A DNA stretch of 64,000 nucleotides, taken from Deltaproteobacteria bacterium HGW-Deltaproteobacteria-15 (GTDB lineage: Bacteria; Desulfobacterota; DSM-4660; Desulfatiglandales; HGW-15). Every line of letters starts with the position of its first letter. Position 1 is the first letter of the stretch. Positions 25,817 to 35,220 of the stretch are shown piece after piece. The DNA lies in assembly GCA_002840535.1 (NCBI GenBank), contig PHBH01000037.1:1-64000 (forward strand), written 5' to 3'. The position numbers were made by a program, and so were the translations under genes. Under the pieces are notes generated by a model. The model made no database searches. It worked only from the letters and a program-made list of their open reading frames with translations, and was not told the origin of the DNA.

Positions 25817-26248
25817 ATGGCATACCCGATTCCCGTATTCCACTTCAATGTCGACTGGGGCGGCACCCGGCTGGCCTTCTCCGAGGTCACTGGGCTCAAT
25901 ATCGAGGCGCAGGTGATCGAGTACCGCGACGGTCTCAGCCCGGAGTTTTCGACCGTCAAGATGCCGGGCCTGAAAAAGTTCGGAAATATTACCCTGAAGA
26001 GGGGAGTCTTTGCCGGGGACAATGAGTACTACCAATGGCTGAACACGATCAAGCTGAACAAGCCGGAGCGGCGGGACCTCACCATCAGCCTTCTCAACGA
26101 AGAGCACAACCCTGTGATGGTGTGGAAGGTCAAGAACGCCTGGCCGACCAAAATAACGTCCCCGGACATGAAGGCAAGCGGAAACGAAGCGGCGATCGAA
26201 ACCCTTGAGATCGCCCATGAGGGGATCACGATCGAGAACAATGCTTGA
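25817..26248 (+). CDS. eCIS inner tube protein 1 (Pvc1-like, T4 gp19 family)
   Basis: 143 residues, the normal length of the tube subunit. Typical segments are PVFHFNVDWGGTRLAFSEVTGLNIEAQVIEYRDG, PGLKKFGNITLKRGVF, WLNTIKLNKPERRDLTISLLNEEHNPVMVWKVKNAWPTKI and EAAIETLEIAHEGI. Hexamers of this protein stack into the hollow tube that holds the cargo. The ATG at 25817 follows GGAGGTG; a TTG at 25802 is part of that site and is rejected. It lies between the sheath gene and a second tube gene. Confidence 0.95.
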   Translation: MAYPIPVFHFNVDWGGTRLAFSEVTGLNIEAQVIEYRDGLSPEFSTVKMPGLKKFGNITLKRGVFAGDNEYYQWLNTIKLNKPERRDLTISLLNEEHNPVMVWKVKNAWPTKITSPDMKASGNEAAIETLEIAHEGITIENNA

Positions 26249-26349
26249 TCTTGCGTCGTGCCCCACCTGAGGTCTGCATCAGATGTACCCCGATGCACCC
26301 GCGGGTTTCATTGCGGTTCCAAGATCTCCTCTGCCAGTGGGAAGCGGGC

Positions 26350-26778
26350 ATGTACAATATCCCTGCTGTATTTCACTTCAAGGTCGATTTCGGTCCCTCC
26401 CTTCACGAGTCGGACAACCGTTTTCAGGAGGTCTCCGGACTTACTGCGGAGGTGACCACGGAGGAACTGCGCGAGGGCGGACTCAACGAGTACGCACACA
26501 GGCTGCCGACCGGTGTGAAATACGGCAACCTTATCCTGAAGCGGGGGTTTGTCGATTCGGAAGTGAGTTCATGGTGTCGAAAGGCGGTACAGGAATTCAT
26601 CTTCGAACCGCGTCTGGTAACGGTTACGCTCCTGAACGAAGAACATGAGCCGGTGTCAGCCTGGCATTTTGCCGGTGCTTATCCGGTGAAATGGTCTGTG
26701 TCCGATTTCAAGGCGCAGGAGAATGCCCTCGCCATCGAGTCTCTGGAACTGGCCTACAGCAGGTTCATGAAAGGATAG
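26350..26778 (+). CDS. eCIS inner tube protein 2 / tube initiator (Pvc5-like)
   Basis: 142 residues, with the same fold as the previous gene: FHFKVDFGPSLHESDNRFQEVSGLTAEVTTEELREGG, YGNLILKRGFVDSE, VTVTLLNEEHEPVSAWHFAGAYPVKW and ALAIESLELAY. In PVC the second tube protein forms the first layer on the baseplate. The ATG at 26350 is chosen because the protein aligns from there with tube protein 1 and GGGAAGCGGG lies before it. A frame back to a TTG at 26245 would add 35 unrelated residues. The 100-bp gap before it has no other feature. Confidence 0.92.
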   Translation: MYNIPAVFHFKVDFGPSLHESDNRFQEVSGLTAEVTTEELREGGLNEYAHRLPTGVKYGNLILKRGFVDSEVSSWCRKAVQEFIFEPRLVTVTLLNEEHEPVSAWHFAGAYPVKWSVSDFKAQENALAIESLELAYSRFMKG

Positions 26779-26783
26779 ACGTC

Positions 26784-26945
26784 ATGCCCATAGAGATCAG
26801 AGAACTGGTGATCCGCGCCACGATCGATTCCGGTGAAAAGAACGACCGCCAATCCGTTGGTGCAGCGGATCAGGAAAGAAACGAGATGGTGGCCGAGTGC
26901 GTCGAACAGGTACTCGAAATCCTCAGGCAGAAAGCGGAGAGATAG
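26784..26945 (+). CDS. DUF5908 protein (Pvc6-like)
   Basis: 53 residues. The start MPIEIRELVIRATIDSGEKN and a charged C-terminal helix ending LRQKAER are the pattern of DUF5908, a small conserved eCIS protein found between the second tube gene and the LysM baseplate gene. The order is the same here. Its role in the baseplate or tube junction is not established. It starts 5 bp after the tube gene and its stop directly touches the next start. Confidence 0.88.
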   Translation: MPIEIRELVIRATIDSGEKNDRQSVGAADQERNEMVAECVEQVLEILRQKAER

Positions 26946-27629
26946 ATGCCCCTGGGGGAGCTCAAAAAAATGGTCATCGAGGCATTCAAGAACCCCGACT
27001 ACCAGGGGGCTCCAGCCGACCGCTTTACCGTGATGTTCAACCCAAACACCTACACGCAGAAGTATGAAGTTCAGTACCAGCCTCGGCAGGGCCAGGGGGA
27101 TACCGGAAGCCCGCAGGTGTTCGGAAACATCAAGCCGCAGGAGTACACGTTCGAGTTCGTGTTCGACGGGACAGGTATAGCAGCGAAGAGGATCGAGGTC
27201 CAGGAAGAGGTCGAACGTTTTCTGAAGGTGACCGGGAAGCACGTAGGGGATATCCATCGCCCACACTACCTCAAGCTGACCTGGGGCTCTCTTGTTTCCA
27301 GATGCGTCCTCAGGAGCGCGGAGATTACCTACACCCTGTTCAAACCGGACGGATATCCTTTACGAGCCAGGGTCAAGGCGACCTTTGCAGAGAACATTGA
27401 AGATGCCCTGCGGGTAGCGGAGGAGCGCAAGAGCTCACCCGATCTCACCCACTTCCACATCGTGAAGGCTGGCGAGAACCTCCCCCTTTTGTGCCACCGG
27501 TATTACGGTGAACCTGGACGCTACATGCAGATTGCCGAGCACAATCATCTCAGGAACTTTCGCCGGCTCGAACCTGGACAGCCGCTTGCTTTCCCACCGG
27601 TCAAAAAATCAGAGGGAGGAAGGGCTTAG
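26946..27629 (+). CDS. eCIS LysM-type baseplate protein (Pvc7-like, gp53 analogue)
   Basis: 227 residues. The N-terminal part (VMFNPNTYTQKYEVQYQPRQGQG, then PQEYTFEFVFDGTG and LTWGSLVSRCVLRSAEITYTLFKPDGYPLRARVKATF) is the tube-binding baseplate domain. Residues from about 175 form a LysM domain (FHIVKAGENLPLLCHRYYGEPGRYMQIAEHN). This layout matches Pvc7/Afp7, which joins the tube to the spike. The ATG follows the DUF5908 stop with no gap and the VgrG-like gene starts 3 bp after its stop, so the genes are tightly coupled. Confidence 0.94.
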   Translation: MPLGELKKMVIEAFKNPDYQGAPADRFTVMFNPNTYTQKYEVQYQPRQGQGDTGSPQVFGNIKPQEYTFEFVFDGTGIAAKRIEVQEEVERFLKVTGKHVGDIHRPHYLKLTWGSLVSRCVLRSAEITYTLFKPDGYPLRARVKATFAENIEDALRVAEERKSSPDLTHFHIVKAGENLPLLCHRYYGEPGRYMQIAEHNHLRNFRRLEPGQPLAFPPVKKSEGGRA

Positions 27630-27631
27630 TC

Positions 27632-29383
27632 ATGCCTGAAGATACCCGCATCCCGACACCTGCACCCGCAGACCGGCCGACGCTGAAGATCCTTGTCTCC
27701 GGCGCCCAGATAAGCGGCGAATACCAGGTGAAGGGTGTCGTAGTCACCCGTGCGTTCAACCGGTTATCATCGGCCCTGGTCCTTATCTACGATGGTGATC
27801 CTGCGTCCGAAACCTTCAAGGCGAGCAGCTCTCAGGACTTCATTCCAGGCAAAGAGATCGAGATCGTCGCAGGCTATCACGGCAACGAAACAACCATTTT
27901 CAAAGGAATCGTGATTCGCCACGGGTTGCATGCACGGAACAACCGCGATTCATACCTCCAGGTGGAGTGCAGGGACAGGGCCGTCAGACTCTCTGTGGGC
28001 AGGAAGAGTGTCTATTTCTACGATTCCAAGGACTCGGAAATCATGGAGCAGATCGCGTCCGGCGCTGGGTTGCAGACCGATATCGAGGCCACAGCGGTCA
28101 TCCATGCGCAGATGGTCCAGTACTCCGCAACGGACTGGGATTTCATCGTGACAAGGGCCGAAGCCAATGGGTATATGGTCCTGACCAGGGACGGGACGCT
28201 TGTAGTCAAACCGCCCGTCAGCAGCGCGCAGGCCTCCCTCGCCCTCACCTATGGCCGAAACATCCTTGATTTCGAGGCGGTCATCGATTCCCGTGATCAG
28301 TTCGACGCTGTCCAATCGGTCGCATGGAACGCTTCGGGACAGGTCTTGACAGAGGTCGACGGCCAGGTTCCGGCGGCCGTGGCTCCCGGCAATCTGACCG
28401 GCAACGATCTTGCAGCGGTGATCGGCCTTTCCCCCCTGAAGCTCCAGCATGCAGGCCAGATGAAGGAAAGCGAACTGCAGGCATGGGCGGACGGGCAGCG
28501 AATCAGGAGCGCTTTTGCCAAGGTCCGCGGGCGCGCACGTATCCAGGGGTACGGGCCCATGATGCCTGGAGACCTCATCGAACTTGGCGGCCTGGGGGAC
28601 CGATTCAATGGGAAAGCACTGGTCTCAGGCCTACGTCACGAGATCAACACCAGAAACTGGGAAACCGAGATCACCTTCGGCCTCTCGCCGGAATGTCTGG
28701 TCGAATCGGACCGGCGCGTCAGCGGGGCGCCCGGAAGCGGGCTGCTTCCGGGCGCCGTGGGATTGCACGTCGGCCTCGTCACGGCCCTCGAAGGCGATCC
28801 GGACGGTGAGGACAGGATCCAGGTTCGGGTGCCGCTCATAGGCGCAGGCGAGGAAGGCATCTGGGCCCGTGTTGCCGCCCTGGATGCCGGTAACAACCGC
28901 GGCACATTCTTCCGTCCGGAGATCGATGACGAAGTGGTTCTCGGTTTTCTGGGTGAAGATCCAACGAACCCAATCGTCCTGGGGATGATGAACAGCAGCG
29001 CCAAACCGGCGCCTTTCACCGCAAGCGACACGAACCCGCAAAAAGGAGTCGTAACGCGTAGTCGGATCAAGGTGATCTTCGACGACGACAAAAAGTCGGT
29101 GCTGATCGAAACCCCCGGTGGCAATTCCGTCCTGCTGGATGATGAAAACGGCGCGATCACTGTCCGGGACCAGAGTAGCAACAAACTCGTACTGGAATCC
29201 GCCGGCATTACCATTGAAAGTACCGGCGATCTGATCCTCAAGGCAACCGGGGACGTCAAGATCCAGGGAGCAAACGCGACCATGGCGGCGGATGCGCAGC
29301 TCCAGGCCAAAGGCTCGGCAGGTGCGGAATTTTCGTCCGGTGGAAGCACCGTGCTGAAAGGATCCATCGTCCAGATCAACTGA
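27632..29383 (+). CDS. VgrG-like spike protein (Pvc8-like)
   Basis: 583 residues. The first half holds the gp27-like hub (LVLIYDGDPASETFKASSSQDFIPGKEIEIVAGYHG and later VECRDRAVRLSVGRKSVYF). An OB-fold gp5-like segment begins near residue 375 (HVGLVTALEGDPDGEDRIQVRVPLIG, then WARVAALDAGNNRGTFFRPEIDDEVVLGFL). The end is a beta-helix of short repeats (DNGITV-like, DLILKATGDVKI, AQLQAKGSAG). It forms the trimeric spike under the tube. No enzyme domain follows the helix. It is followed 17 bp later by the PAAR tip gene. Confidence 0.94.
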   Translation: MPEDTRIPTPAPADRPTLKILVSGAQISGEYQVKGVVVTRAFNRLSSALVLIYDGDPASETFKASSSQDFIPGKEIEIVAGYHGNETTIFKGIVIRHGLHARNNRDSYLQVECRDRAVRLSVGRKSVYFYDSKDSEIMEQIASGAGLQTDIEATAVIHAQMVQYSATDWDFIVTRAEANGYMVLTRDGTLVVKPPVSSAQASLALTYGRNILDFEAVIDSRDQFDAVQSVAWNASGQVLTEVDGQVPAAVAPGNLTGNDLAAVIGLSPLKLQHAGQMKESELQAWADGQRIRSAFAKVRGRARIQGYGPMMPGDLIELGGLGDRFNGKALVSGLRHEINTRNWETEITFGLSPECLVESDRRVSGAPGSGLLPGAVGLHVGLVTALEGDPDGEDRIQVRVPLIGAGEEGIWARVAALDAGNNRGTFFRPEIDDEVVLGFLGEDPTNPIVLGMMNSSAKPAPFTASDTNPQKGVVTRSRIKVIFDDDKKSVLIETPGGNSVLLDDENGAITVRDQSSNKLVLESAGITIESTGDLILKATGDVKIQGANATMAADAQLQAKGSAGAEFSSGGSTVLKGSIVQIN

Positions 29384-29400
29384 CAAGCAAGGAGAAGCCC

Positions 29401-29682
29401 TTGCCCCCAGCAGCGAGAGTCACGGACTTGAGCACGCACGGCGGTACAGTCGTCGGACCTGGCGTATCGACGGTACTTATCGCCGGTATGCCTGCGGCCG
29501 TTGCCGGCGATCAGCATGTATGCGCCCTTCCACCGCCCGGGCATGTGCCTACCGCGAGCCCCTTCCCCATGGGAAGCACTACGGTGCTGATCGGGGGAAG
29601 ACCCGCACTCCGGGTTGGAGATATATGCCTCTGCGGAGCTGCACCGGCAATCGGCGCGCCAACCGTTCTTATAGGAGGATGA
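29401..29682 (+). CDS. PAAR tip protein (Pvc10-like)
   Basis: 93 residues made of the PAAR repeat pattern: PAARVTDLSTHGG, VLIAGMPAAVAGDQHVCALPPP, VLIGGRPALRVGDICLCGAAPAIGAPTVLIGG. His and Cys residues suitable for the bound metal are present (THGG, DQHVCALP, CLCG). It would sharpen the spike. The start is a TTG with AAGGAG seven bases before; no ATG is available. It is a stand-alone tip without an attached toxin. Confidence 0.94.
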   Translation: MPPAARVTDLSTHGGTVVGPGVSTVLIAGMPAAVAGDQHVCALPPPGHVPTASPFPMGSTTVLIGGRPALRVGDICLCGAAPAIGAPTVLIGG

Positions 29683-29689
29683 AAAACTG

Positions 29690-30103
29690 ATGACGGAGAA
29701 CGAACCCTTCCTCGGGACCGGCTGGAGCTTTCCCCCTACTTTTGAGCGGGGTGCCGGCGGAGTCAGGATGATTTCAGGCATCGACGACATCCGTTCGAGC
29801 CTCGAGCTCCTGCTCGCGACCGAGGTGGGCGAGCGGATCATGCAGCCACGCTACGGCTGCAGCCTTCGCCGACTCCTGTTCGAGCCCCTGGACGCGGCAC
29901 TGCAGGCTTACGTGAAGGATCTGATCAGGACGGCGATCCTGTATTTCGAACCCCGCGTCCTGCTGGAAAACGTGACCTTAGAGCCAAAACAGAATGAAGG
30001 CAGCCTCGAAATCCGGATCGAGTGCACCATAGCGGCTACGAACACCCGCGCCAACTTCGTTTACCCCTTCTACAAGGCTGAAGGCACGGAAATTGTCCGA
30101 TGA
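29690..30103 (+). CDS. gp25-like baseplate wedge protein (Pvc9-like)
   Basis: 137 residues. The segments GIDDIRSSLELLLATEVGERIMQPRYGCSLRRLLFEPLDAAL and a lysozyme-like gp25 core up to FEPRVLLENVTLEP are the family hallmark, including the EVGERxM...YG motif. It joins the sheath to the baseplate. GGAGGATG lies before the ATG. The stop overlaps the start of the large baseplate-J gene (ATGA). The order PAAR then gp25 is the reverse of PVC. Confidence 0.93.
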   Translation: MTENEPFLGTGWSFPPTFERGAGGVRMISGIDDIRSSLELLLATEVGERIMQPRYGCSLRRLLFEPLDAALQAYVKDLIRTAILYFEPRVLLENVTLEPKQNEGSLEIRIECTIAATNTRANFVYPFYKAEGTEIVR

Positions 30104-33100
30104 GTAAAGAATGCACTTTTCTCAACCCCCTGCAACGCGACGGCACGAGCCGGACGCAGCGGCTTGTCAAGGCTCTTCAGCCGTCCTATGTCAAGGTGGA
30201 CGAGCGCGACATAGGTTCGATGCTGAAATACGCGCGGGATTATGCGCAGCTCTTGCGCTACTACTCGTTCACCGATACACCGGACGGGGATTGGGTCAAG
30301 TTCATCGAAGAAGACGTCAGTGTACTGGCTGCCCTGGTCGGATGCACCAACGCCGAATCGTTGCGCAAAGAATTCTTGGCTCTCCGCGATAAGGCAATGG
30401 AAGCGCTTAAGGACTCTGCCATCAATCGCGGGTCGACTTTCCTGGCACTGTTTCCGCCACTCTTTGAGTTGGCTCAGATATTCAAGGACTGGCACGACCA
30501 AGCGACCCCCGGCCTTTCACTCAGAACCTCGCTGGACAGACTGACCCATTCAGTGCTGGAGAGTACGCTTCAAGAGATTCTCTCGTTTTTTGAACGGGCA
30601 AAGCTGGTCTTTATGCCTCACTTCCGTTTAGACACCGATCTCGGACAGATTCCAGAAACCCAGCCTCCCCTGATCATCTTCAGCTCCCCCATCACGCCGC
30701 CTTCCGACCAGGAGTACTCAGAGGCAGTCAGCCGCATAACAGACCTGTTCGACCGATTCCATGGCGCTCTTGTCTCTGTAGTAAGCCAGGCAACGGCTTT
30801 CCTCAAAGAAACACTGTCCATGTTTCCACGTCATCAGCCTCACATGGCCCTGCTTATTGCGTTTCTCGGCCTCTTCCGTTACGCCCAAAGGGATCTCAAC
30901 ACGATCACCGCAAGGCACCTCGACTTCTATTACAAAGAGGTGCTTCGGCTCAGGCCTGATCAGGGGCGGCCGGACACAGTCCACGTGGTGTTCGAGCTGG
31001 CGAAGAATTACCGAGAGCCAGGATACCGGATCCAAAAAGATACACTCCTGCCAGCCGGAAAAGACGCCAAGGGAGCCAATGTCTTCTACGGAACCGACAC
31101 AGAGTTGGTCTTGAACCGGACCGCAATTGATCCCAAGCAAGGATTGAAGAGCATCTTTATTGAAAAGGGTCTTTCCAAAAAGGCTCCGCTTATTAAAAGC
31201 ATCCATGCAGCCGAGGACGCGGATACTGCTGATGGGAGAGGGGCTCCGCTGGAGGATCCCGATGGCAAGTGGCTCACTTTCGGTGGAAGCAAAATGCCCT
31301 ATGGCCGGGTCGGTTTCGCCATCGCATCCCCGATGTTCCTGCTGGCGGAAGGAACCCGAACGATCCTTGTCACGTGGTATGCGGCTTCCATTGAAGCCTT
31401 TCTCGCAGGCGAGCGAACCGAGAACGTTCAAGAAGAGCTGGCACATAATATCAAGGTTCAGGCAAGCGGGGAAAAGAAGTGGATCGATCTGAACGTGGAA
31501 GGCGTCGCCATTGACGAGCGCGACGCAAGTGTCACATTTACGCTCACGCTTGGCGCCAAAAAACCGCCGGTGGTCGGGTTCAGCCGCAAACTCCTGGGAG
31601 ACGGATACGAGACCGACCTTCCCGTGGTCCGGTTTCTCTTCAATAGCGAAGGGATCGCGGCCAAATCGGACCCTTCCCGTGGTAAAGACATTCAAACCTT
31701 TTCCGACGATGTTCCCTACTACCCACACAATTCTATCGTACGCCGGGAGGGCAGATTATACAAAGCAACCCTTGGTATCACCAAGCCTGGATTCCGCCCC
31801 GAAAAATATCCAAGGTTCTGGAACCGCATCGAGCGCTCCTATCCCTACAAGTACTTCCGGCAGATGGAGCTGCGAGCTCTCAAAATTGAGGTGGATGTCC
31901 AGGGAGTTCGTAACCTGATTCTGGAGAATGACTTCGGCTCGCTCAATCCGGCGAAACCTTTTTACCCCTTCGGCCCCGTCCCCAGGGCGAATGGGCGATT
32001 TATGATTGGAAGCCGGGAGGCGTTTGGGAAAAAGCTACAGGGGATTACTCTGCAATTGGACTGGGCGGATTTGCCGCAAGAGAATTTTTCCATACATTAC
32101 GCCAATTATTTGTCCGGTAAACAACCGCGGAATGATTACTTCACGGCGAACATAGGCATCTTGTCCGACGGGCAGCGGGTGAGACCGGTAGCCATTGCGC
32201 CGATTGTATTGACCTCGGAGAATGCTTCATCCGGTCCTGTAGCCTTTACTCAGGATGGCCGAGTCGCTGTGGCTGCGACAGAAAAGAGTGATGGAAGATG
32301 GGATATCGGCGCATGGGATGCAATTTCAGGGCACTTAATCTGGAGGATTGAGAGGGCCCACTCAAATCGAATAATCCTTGCAGGACTTGATCAGGAGGAA
32401 GACCTGATCACCCTGTCGACAAGAGGATCTCTTCGCAAATGGGACGCGAAAACCGGCAAACTGATTCAGAGCCACGAGAACATCATCGAAGGTCGCATAA
32501 TCAACGCCGCTTTCTATGAAGATGGTTCGCAATTCGCGGCGGTGACGGAAAGAGCACTGGCTGTCTGGAAAACAGGAGACATTGAAAAGCCTATCATCTT
32601 TCGTTGGAAACAAGGGGTGATAGAGCCGAAACCCGAAGAGAGCGTCATGCCTCTCGCTTTCAGCACAGATGGAAAACTCCTGGTCACTGCAATAGACAAG
32701 ACGGTGATCGCATTTCGAACAGGCGGCGAGTTGAAGCCAGCGTTCACCCTGTCCGAAGAAAGCTCAGTCACCGCGCTGCTGCTTGTCGATGCCCCCAACA
32801 TGTATTTCTTGGTAACAGGGTCGACCATTCTCAAGGTTTGGGCTTGGGACGGAAAAGAGCAGCAACTCGGTGGAAAAGGTAAAGAAATTAGCGCTTTTGG
32901 AGAAACGGACTGGGGCGGCATACGCTATTTGGCATGCAGCAGCAAACGTAAGCTCGTGTCAGCAGCTTTCAAGAACGGTAACGCCTTTGTTTGGACGCAG
33001 CCAAAGAGTCGAGAAATTCCGAAAGAAGTGCAGCTAAAGGACCAAGTCCGAGGGGTACGCTGTATTGGATTTGATCCTCTCGGCGACCATGTCTTTACTG

Positions 33101-35178
33101 GGGCTGAAGATGGATCTCTATGCCTGTGGGATTCGTCCTCGGGCAAGTTGAAAAGAGCGCAAAAGGGCCATTCGCCGGTGGTGGGAGCTACTTTTCATCC
33201 CATGGAGCGATTGGTGCTCATCGCCAAGCAGAACGGTGAAGTGTCGCTTTGGGAGGCACAAGACCCCCAAGAGTTCCCCTTGTTTTCACCTCCAGTCAGT
33301 GAACGCCCCCCAGCCGGGTCCCGCACCCTTTCACCTGAGTTTGACTGGGACGACTTGAGCAGAGATTTGTCGCCCGAACCGCATTCCGTTCGCGAACCGA
33401 CACACTCAAGCCGTTCACTGTATCTTAGCTTGAATCAGGACTTTCTTCACGGCGTGTATCCGCGTCTCCTTGCCGAATCGGCCAAAAATGAAGCCGCACC
33501 TGTACCCAATGCGCCTTATACCCCTCTTATCGCATCGCTCAGCCTGGACTACAAAGCTGCCGAGCACAACGACTTCTCCGTTTTGGACAAGAGCAGTTTC
33601 AATCAACGCGTTGAGCGCATTTATCAGCTTGGCCCTTTTGGCCACCGTGAGATCTACCCCATCCGCGACGATTCCACCGCAGCCGACATCCCCATCTGCC
33701 GCAGGCTCGTCCCGGAATTCACGGTTTCCTTAAAGCAAAGCGACGGCACGACTCGGCCGGTCGATGCCGAGGGGACTCTGTGCATAGGGCTCTCGGGGCT
33801 AAAGCCCCCCCAGAATCTTTCGCTGCTCTTTCAGGTGGCAGAGGGGAGCGAGGACCCTACGGTTTCTCCGCCGGATGTCGTCTGGTCGCACCTCGACGGG
33901 GATCGCTGGATTGATTTCACTACCTCAGAGGTGGTCTCCGACAGCACGAGCGGACTGCTCACTTCGGGAATAATAAAGTTCTCCATGCCGAGATCAATGA
34001 CGGACGCAAATACCTCCATGCCTGCCGGGCTTCACTGGATAAAGGCTAGTGTGGCGGAAAATTCCGCAGGAATACCCCAACTGATTGCCGTCCTCCCACA
34101 GGCGGTCACGGCAAGCTTTCGTGATCATGGGAACGATCCCTCTCGCCTCAGAGTTCCTCTGCCTGGCGAAACCATCTCAAAGCTCAGGGACAGGGCGGCT
34201 GCTGTAAAAACGGTTGCACAGCCTTACGCATCCTTTGGCGGCATCATGCCGGAGACGAACCCATCATTCTACACCAGAGTCAGCGAGCGGCTTAGGCACA
34301 AGCGGAGAGCCTTCACCATCTTTGACTATGAACGGCTCGTGCTCCGGGAATTCCCGGAAGTATACAAGGTCAAGTGCCTGAACCACGCAGGCATGACGGG
34401 AATGGATCCCGTCCCGGAGTGTGCGCCCGGTCATGTTCGCATCCTCGTCATCCCGAACCTTCGCAATCGCAACGCCGTCGATCCATTGCACCCGCGGCTC
34501 AGCCTTCACAAGCTCCGCCAGATTGCCCGGTATCTCGAAGAGATCGCTTCGGACTTCGTCTCTATCCATGTGACAAACCCCGAATACCAGGACGTGAGGG
34601 CCCGGTTCAATGTGCGATTCAGACCTGGAATGGACAAAGGGTTTTATACAAATCAGCTGAACCGGGACATCATTCGCTTTCTCTCCCCCTGGCTCCACGA
34701 TGAGGCCGCCGACCTGGCGATTGGCGGGCGCATACACCGCTCCGCCATCCTCAACTGGATCGAGGAAAGGGAGTACGTGGATTTTGTGACTTCCTTTCAA
34801 ATCGACCACATACTCACGGATCGAACCCTCGTCGATGTCGAGGAGGCCAAAGCAACCAACTCGGCGGCAGCCCTCGTTTCCGCGGGGCAGCATACCATCC
34901 TGGACAATATCGTCTCCTGCGAGGACGAACCAAAGCCCGCGCCGTTGCCGCCAGCCCCTCCTGAGGTTGAGGTAGGGCCTGTCGTAGTGCCTCCCGGTTT
35001 CGAGCGCTACCTCGGCAATGCTCGCGAGGGTGAAATGCACGATCTTCTCAATGTAAAGCCCCAATGCCAGATCGATGAGATACGTCACCGCGCCTACTTC
35101 ACTGATGTCCAGGACGGGCTGAAGCTCAAGTACGATTATTGCGCTTACTGCTTCAGCCGGGATCAATCGAAGAGATAG
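30100..35178 (+). CDS. Baseplate J-like protein (Pvc11-like) with internal WD40-like domain
   Basis: 1692 residues. Residues 260-345 hold the Pvc11-type start region (LDFYYKEVLRLRPDQGRPDTVHVVFELAKNY, then GYRIQKDTLLPAGKDAKG). Residues about 1360-1570 hold the baseplate-J C-terminal part (ASFGGIMPETNPSFYTRVSERLRHKRRAFTIFDYERLVLREFPEVYKVKCL). Between about 700 and 1057 lies a run of seven or so WD40-like blades, for example LSTRGSLRKWDAKTGKLI, LGDHVFTGAEDGSLCLWDSSSGKL and LVLIAKQNGEVSLWEA. Such a propeller is not part of the J fold as I know it. The frame is uninterrupted. The last 100 residues are Pro-rich, then Cys-containing (YDYCAYCF). It overlaps gp25 by four bases. Confidence 0.92.
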   Translation: MSKECTFLNPLQRDGTSRTQRLVKALQPSYVKVDERDIGSMLKYARDYAQLLRYYSFTDTPDGDWVKFIEEDVSVLAALVGCTNAESLRKEFLALRDKAMEALKDSAINRGSTFLALFPPLFELAQIFKDWHDQATPGLSLRTSLDRLTHSVLESTLQEILSFFERAKLVFMPHFRLDTDLGQIPETQPPLIIFSSPITPPSDQEYSEAVSRITDLFDRFHGALVSVVSQATAFLKETLSMFPRHQPHMALLIAFLGLFRYAQRDLNTITARHLDFYYKEVLRLRPDQGRPDTVHVVFELAKNYREPGYRIQKDTLLPAGKDAKGANVFYGTDTELVLNRTAIDPKQGLKSIFIEKGLSKKAPLIKSIHAAEDADTADGRGAPLEDPDGKWLTFGGSKMPYGRVGFAIASPMFLLAEGTRTILVTWYAASIEAFLAGERTENVQEELAHNIKVQASGEKKWIDLNVEGVAIDERDASVTFTLTLGAKKPPVVGFSRKLLGDGYETDLPVVRFLFNSEGIAAKSDPSRGKDIQTFSDDVPYYPHNSIVRREGRLYKATLGITKPGFRPEKYPRFWNRIERSYPYKYFRQMELRALKIEVDVQGVRNLILENDFGSLNPAKPFYPFGPVPRANGRFMIGSREAFGKKLQGITLQLDWADLPQENFSIHYANYLSGKQPRNDYFTANIGILSDGQRVRPVAIAPIVLTSENASSGPVAFTQDGRVAVAATEKSDGRWDIGAWDAISGHLIWRIERAHSNRIILAGLDQEEDLITLSTRGSLRKWDAKTGKLIQSHENIIEGRIINAAFYEDGSQFAAVTERALAVWKTGDIEKPIIFRWKQGVIEPKPEESVMPLAFSTDGKLLVTAIDKTVIAFRTGGELKPAFTLSEESSVTALLLVDAPNMYFLVTGSTILKVWAWDGKEQQLGGKGKEISAFGETDWGGIRYLACSSKRKLVSAAFKNGNAFVWTQPKSREIPKEVQLKDQVRGVRCIGFDPLGDHVFTGAEDGSLCLWDSSSGKLKRAQKGHSPVVGATFHPMERLVLIAKQNGEVSLWEAQDPQEFPLFSPPVSERPPAGSRTLSPEFDWDDLSRDLSPEPHSVREPTHSSRSLYLSLNQDFLHGVYPRLLAESAKNEAAPVPNAPYTPLIASLSLDYKAAEHNDFSVLDKSSFNQRVERIYQLGPFGHREIYPIRDDSTAADIPICRRLVPEFTVSLKQSDGTTRPVDAEGTLCIGLSGLKPPQNLSLLFQVAEGSEDPTVSPPDVVWSHLDGDRWIDFTTSEVVSDSTSGLLTSGIIKFSMPRSMTDANTSMPAGLHWIKASVAENSAGIPQLIAVLPQAVTASFRDHGNDPSRLRVPLPGETISKLRDRAAAVKTVAQPYASFGGIMPETNPSFYTRVSERLRHKRRAFTIFDYERLVLREFPEVYKVKCLNHAGMTGMDPVPECAPGHVRILVIPNLRNRNAVDPLHPRLSLHKLRQIARYLEEIASDFVSIHVTNPEYQDVRARFNVRFRPGMDKGFYTNQLNRDIIRFLSPWLHDEAADLAIGGRIHRSAILNWIEEREYVDFVTSFQIDHILTDRTLVDVEEAKATNSAAALVSAGQHTILDNIVSCEDEPKPAPLPPAPPEVEVGPVVVPPGFERYLGNAREGEMHDLLNVKPQCQIDEIRHRAYFTDVQDGLKLKYDYCAYCFSRDQSKR

Positions 35179-35220
35179 GTTGGCCACACCATTTCATGGT
35201 ACGGGAGCCGATTACTTCAG

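Noticed and set aside
28636-29841. Minus-strand frame of 401 codons across the spike, PAAR and gp25 genes
   Set aside because: It crosses three clear plus-strand genes and has no recognisable domain.
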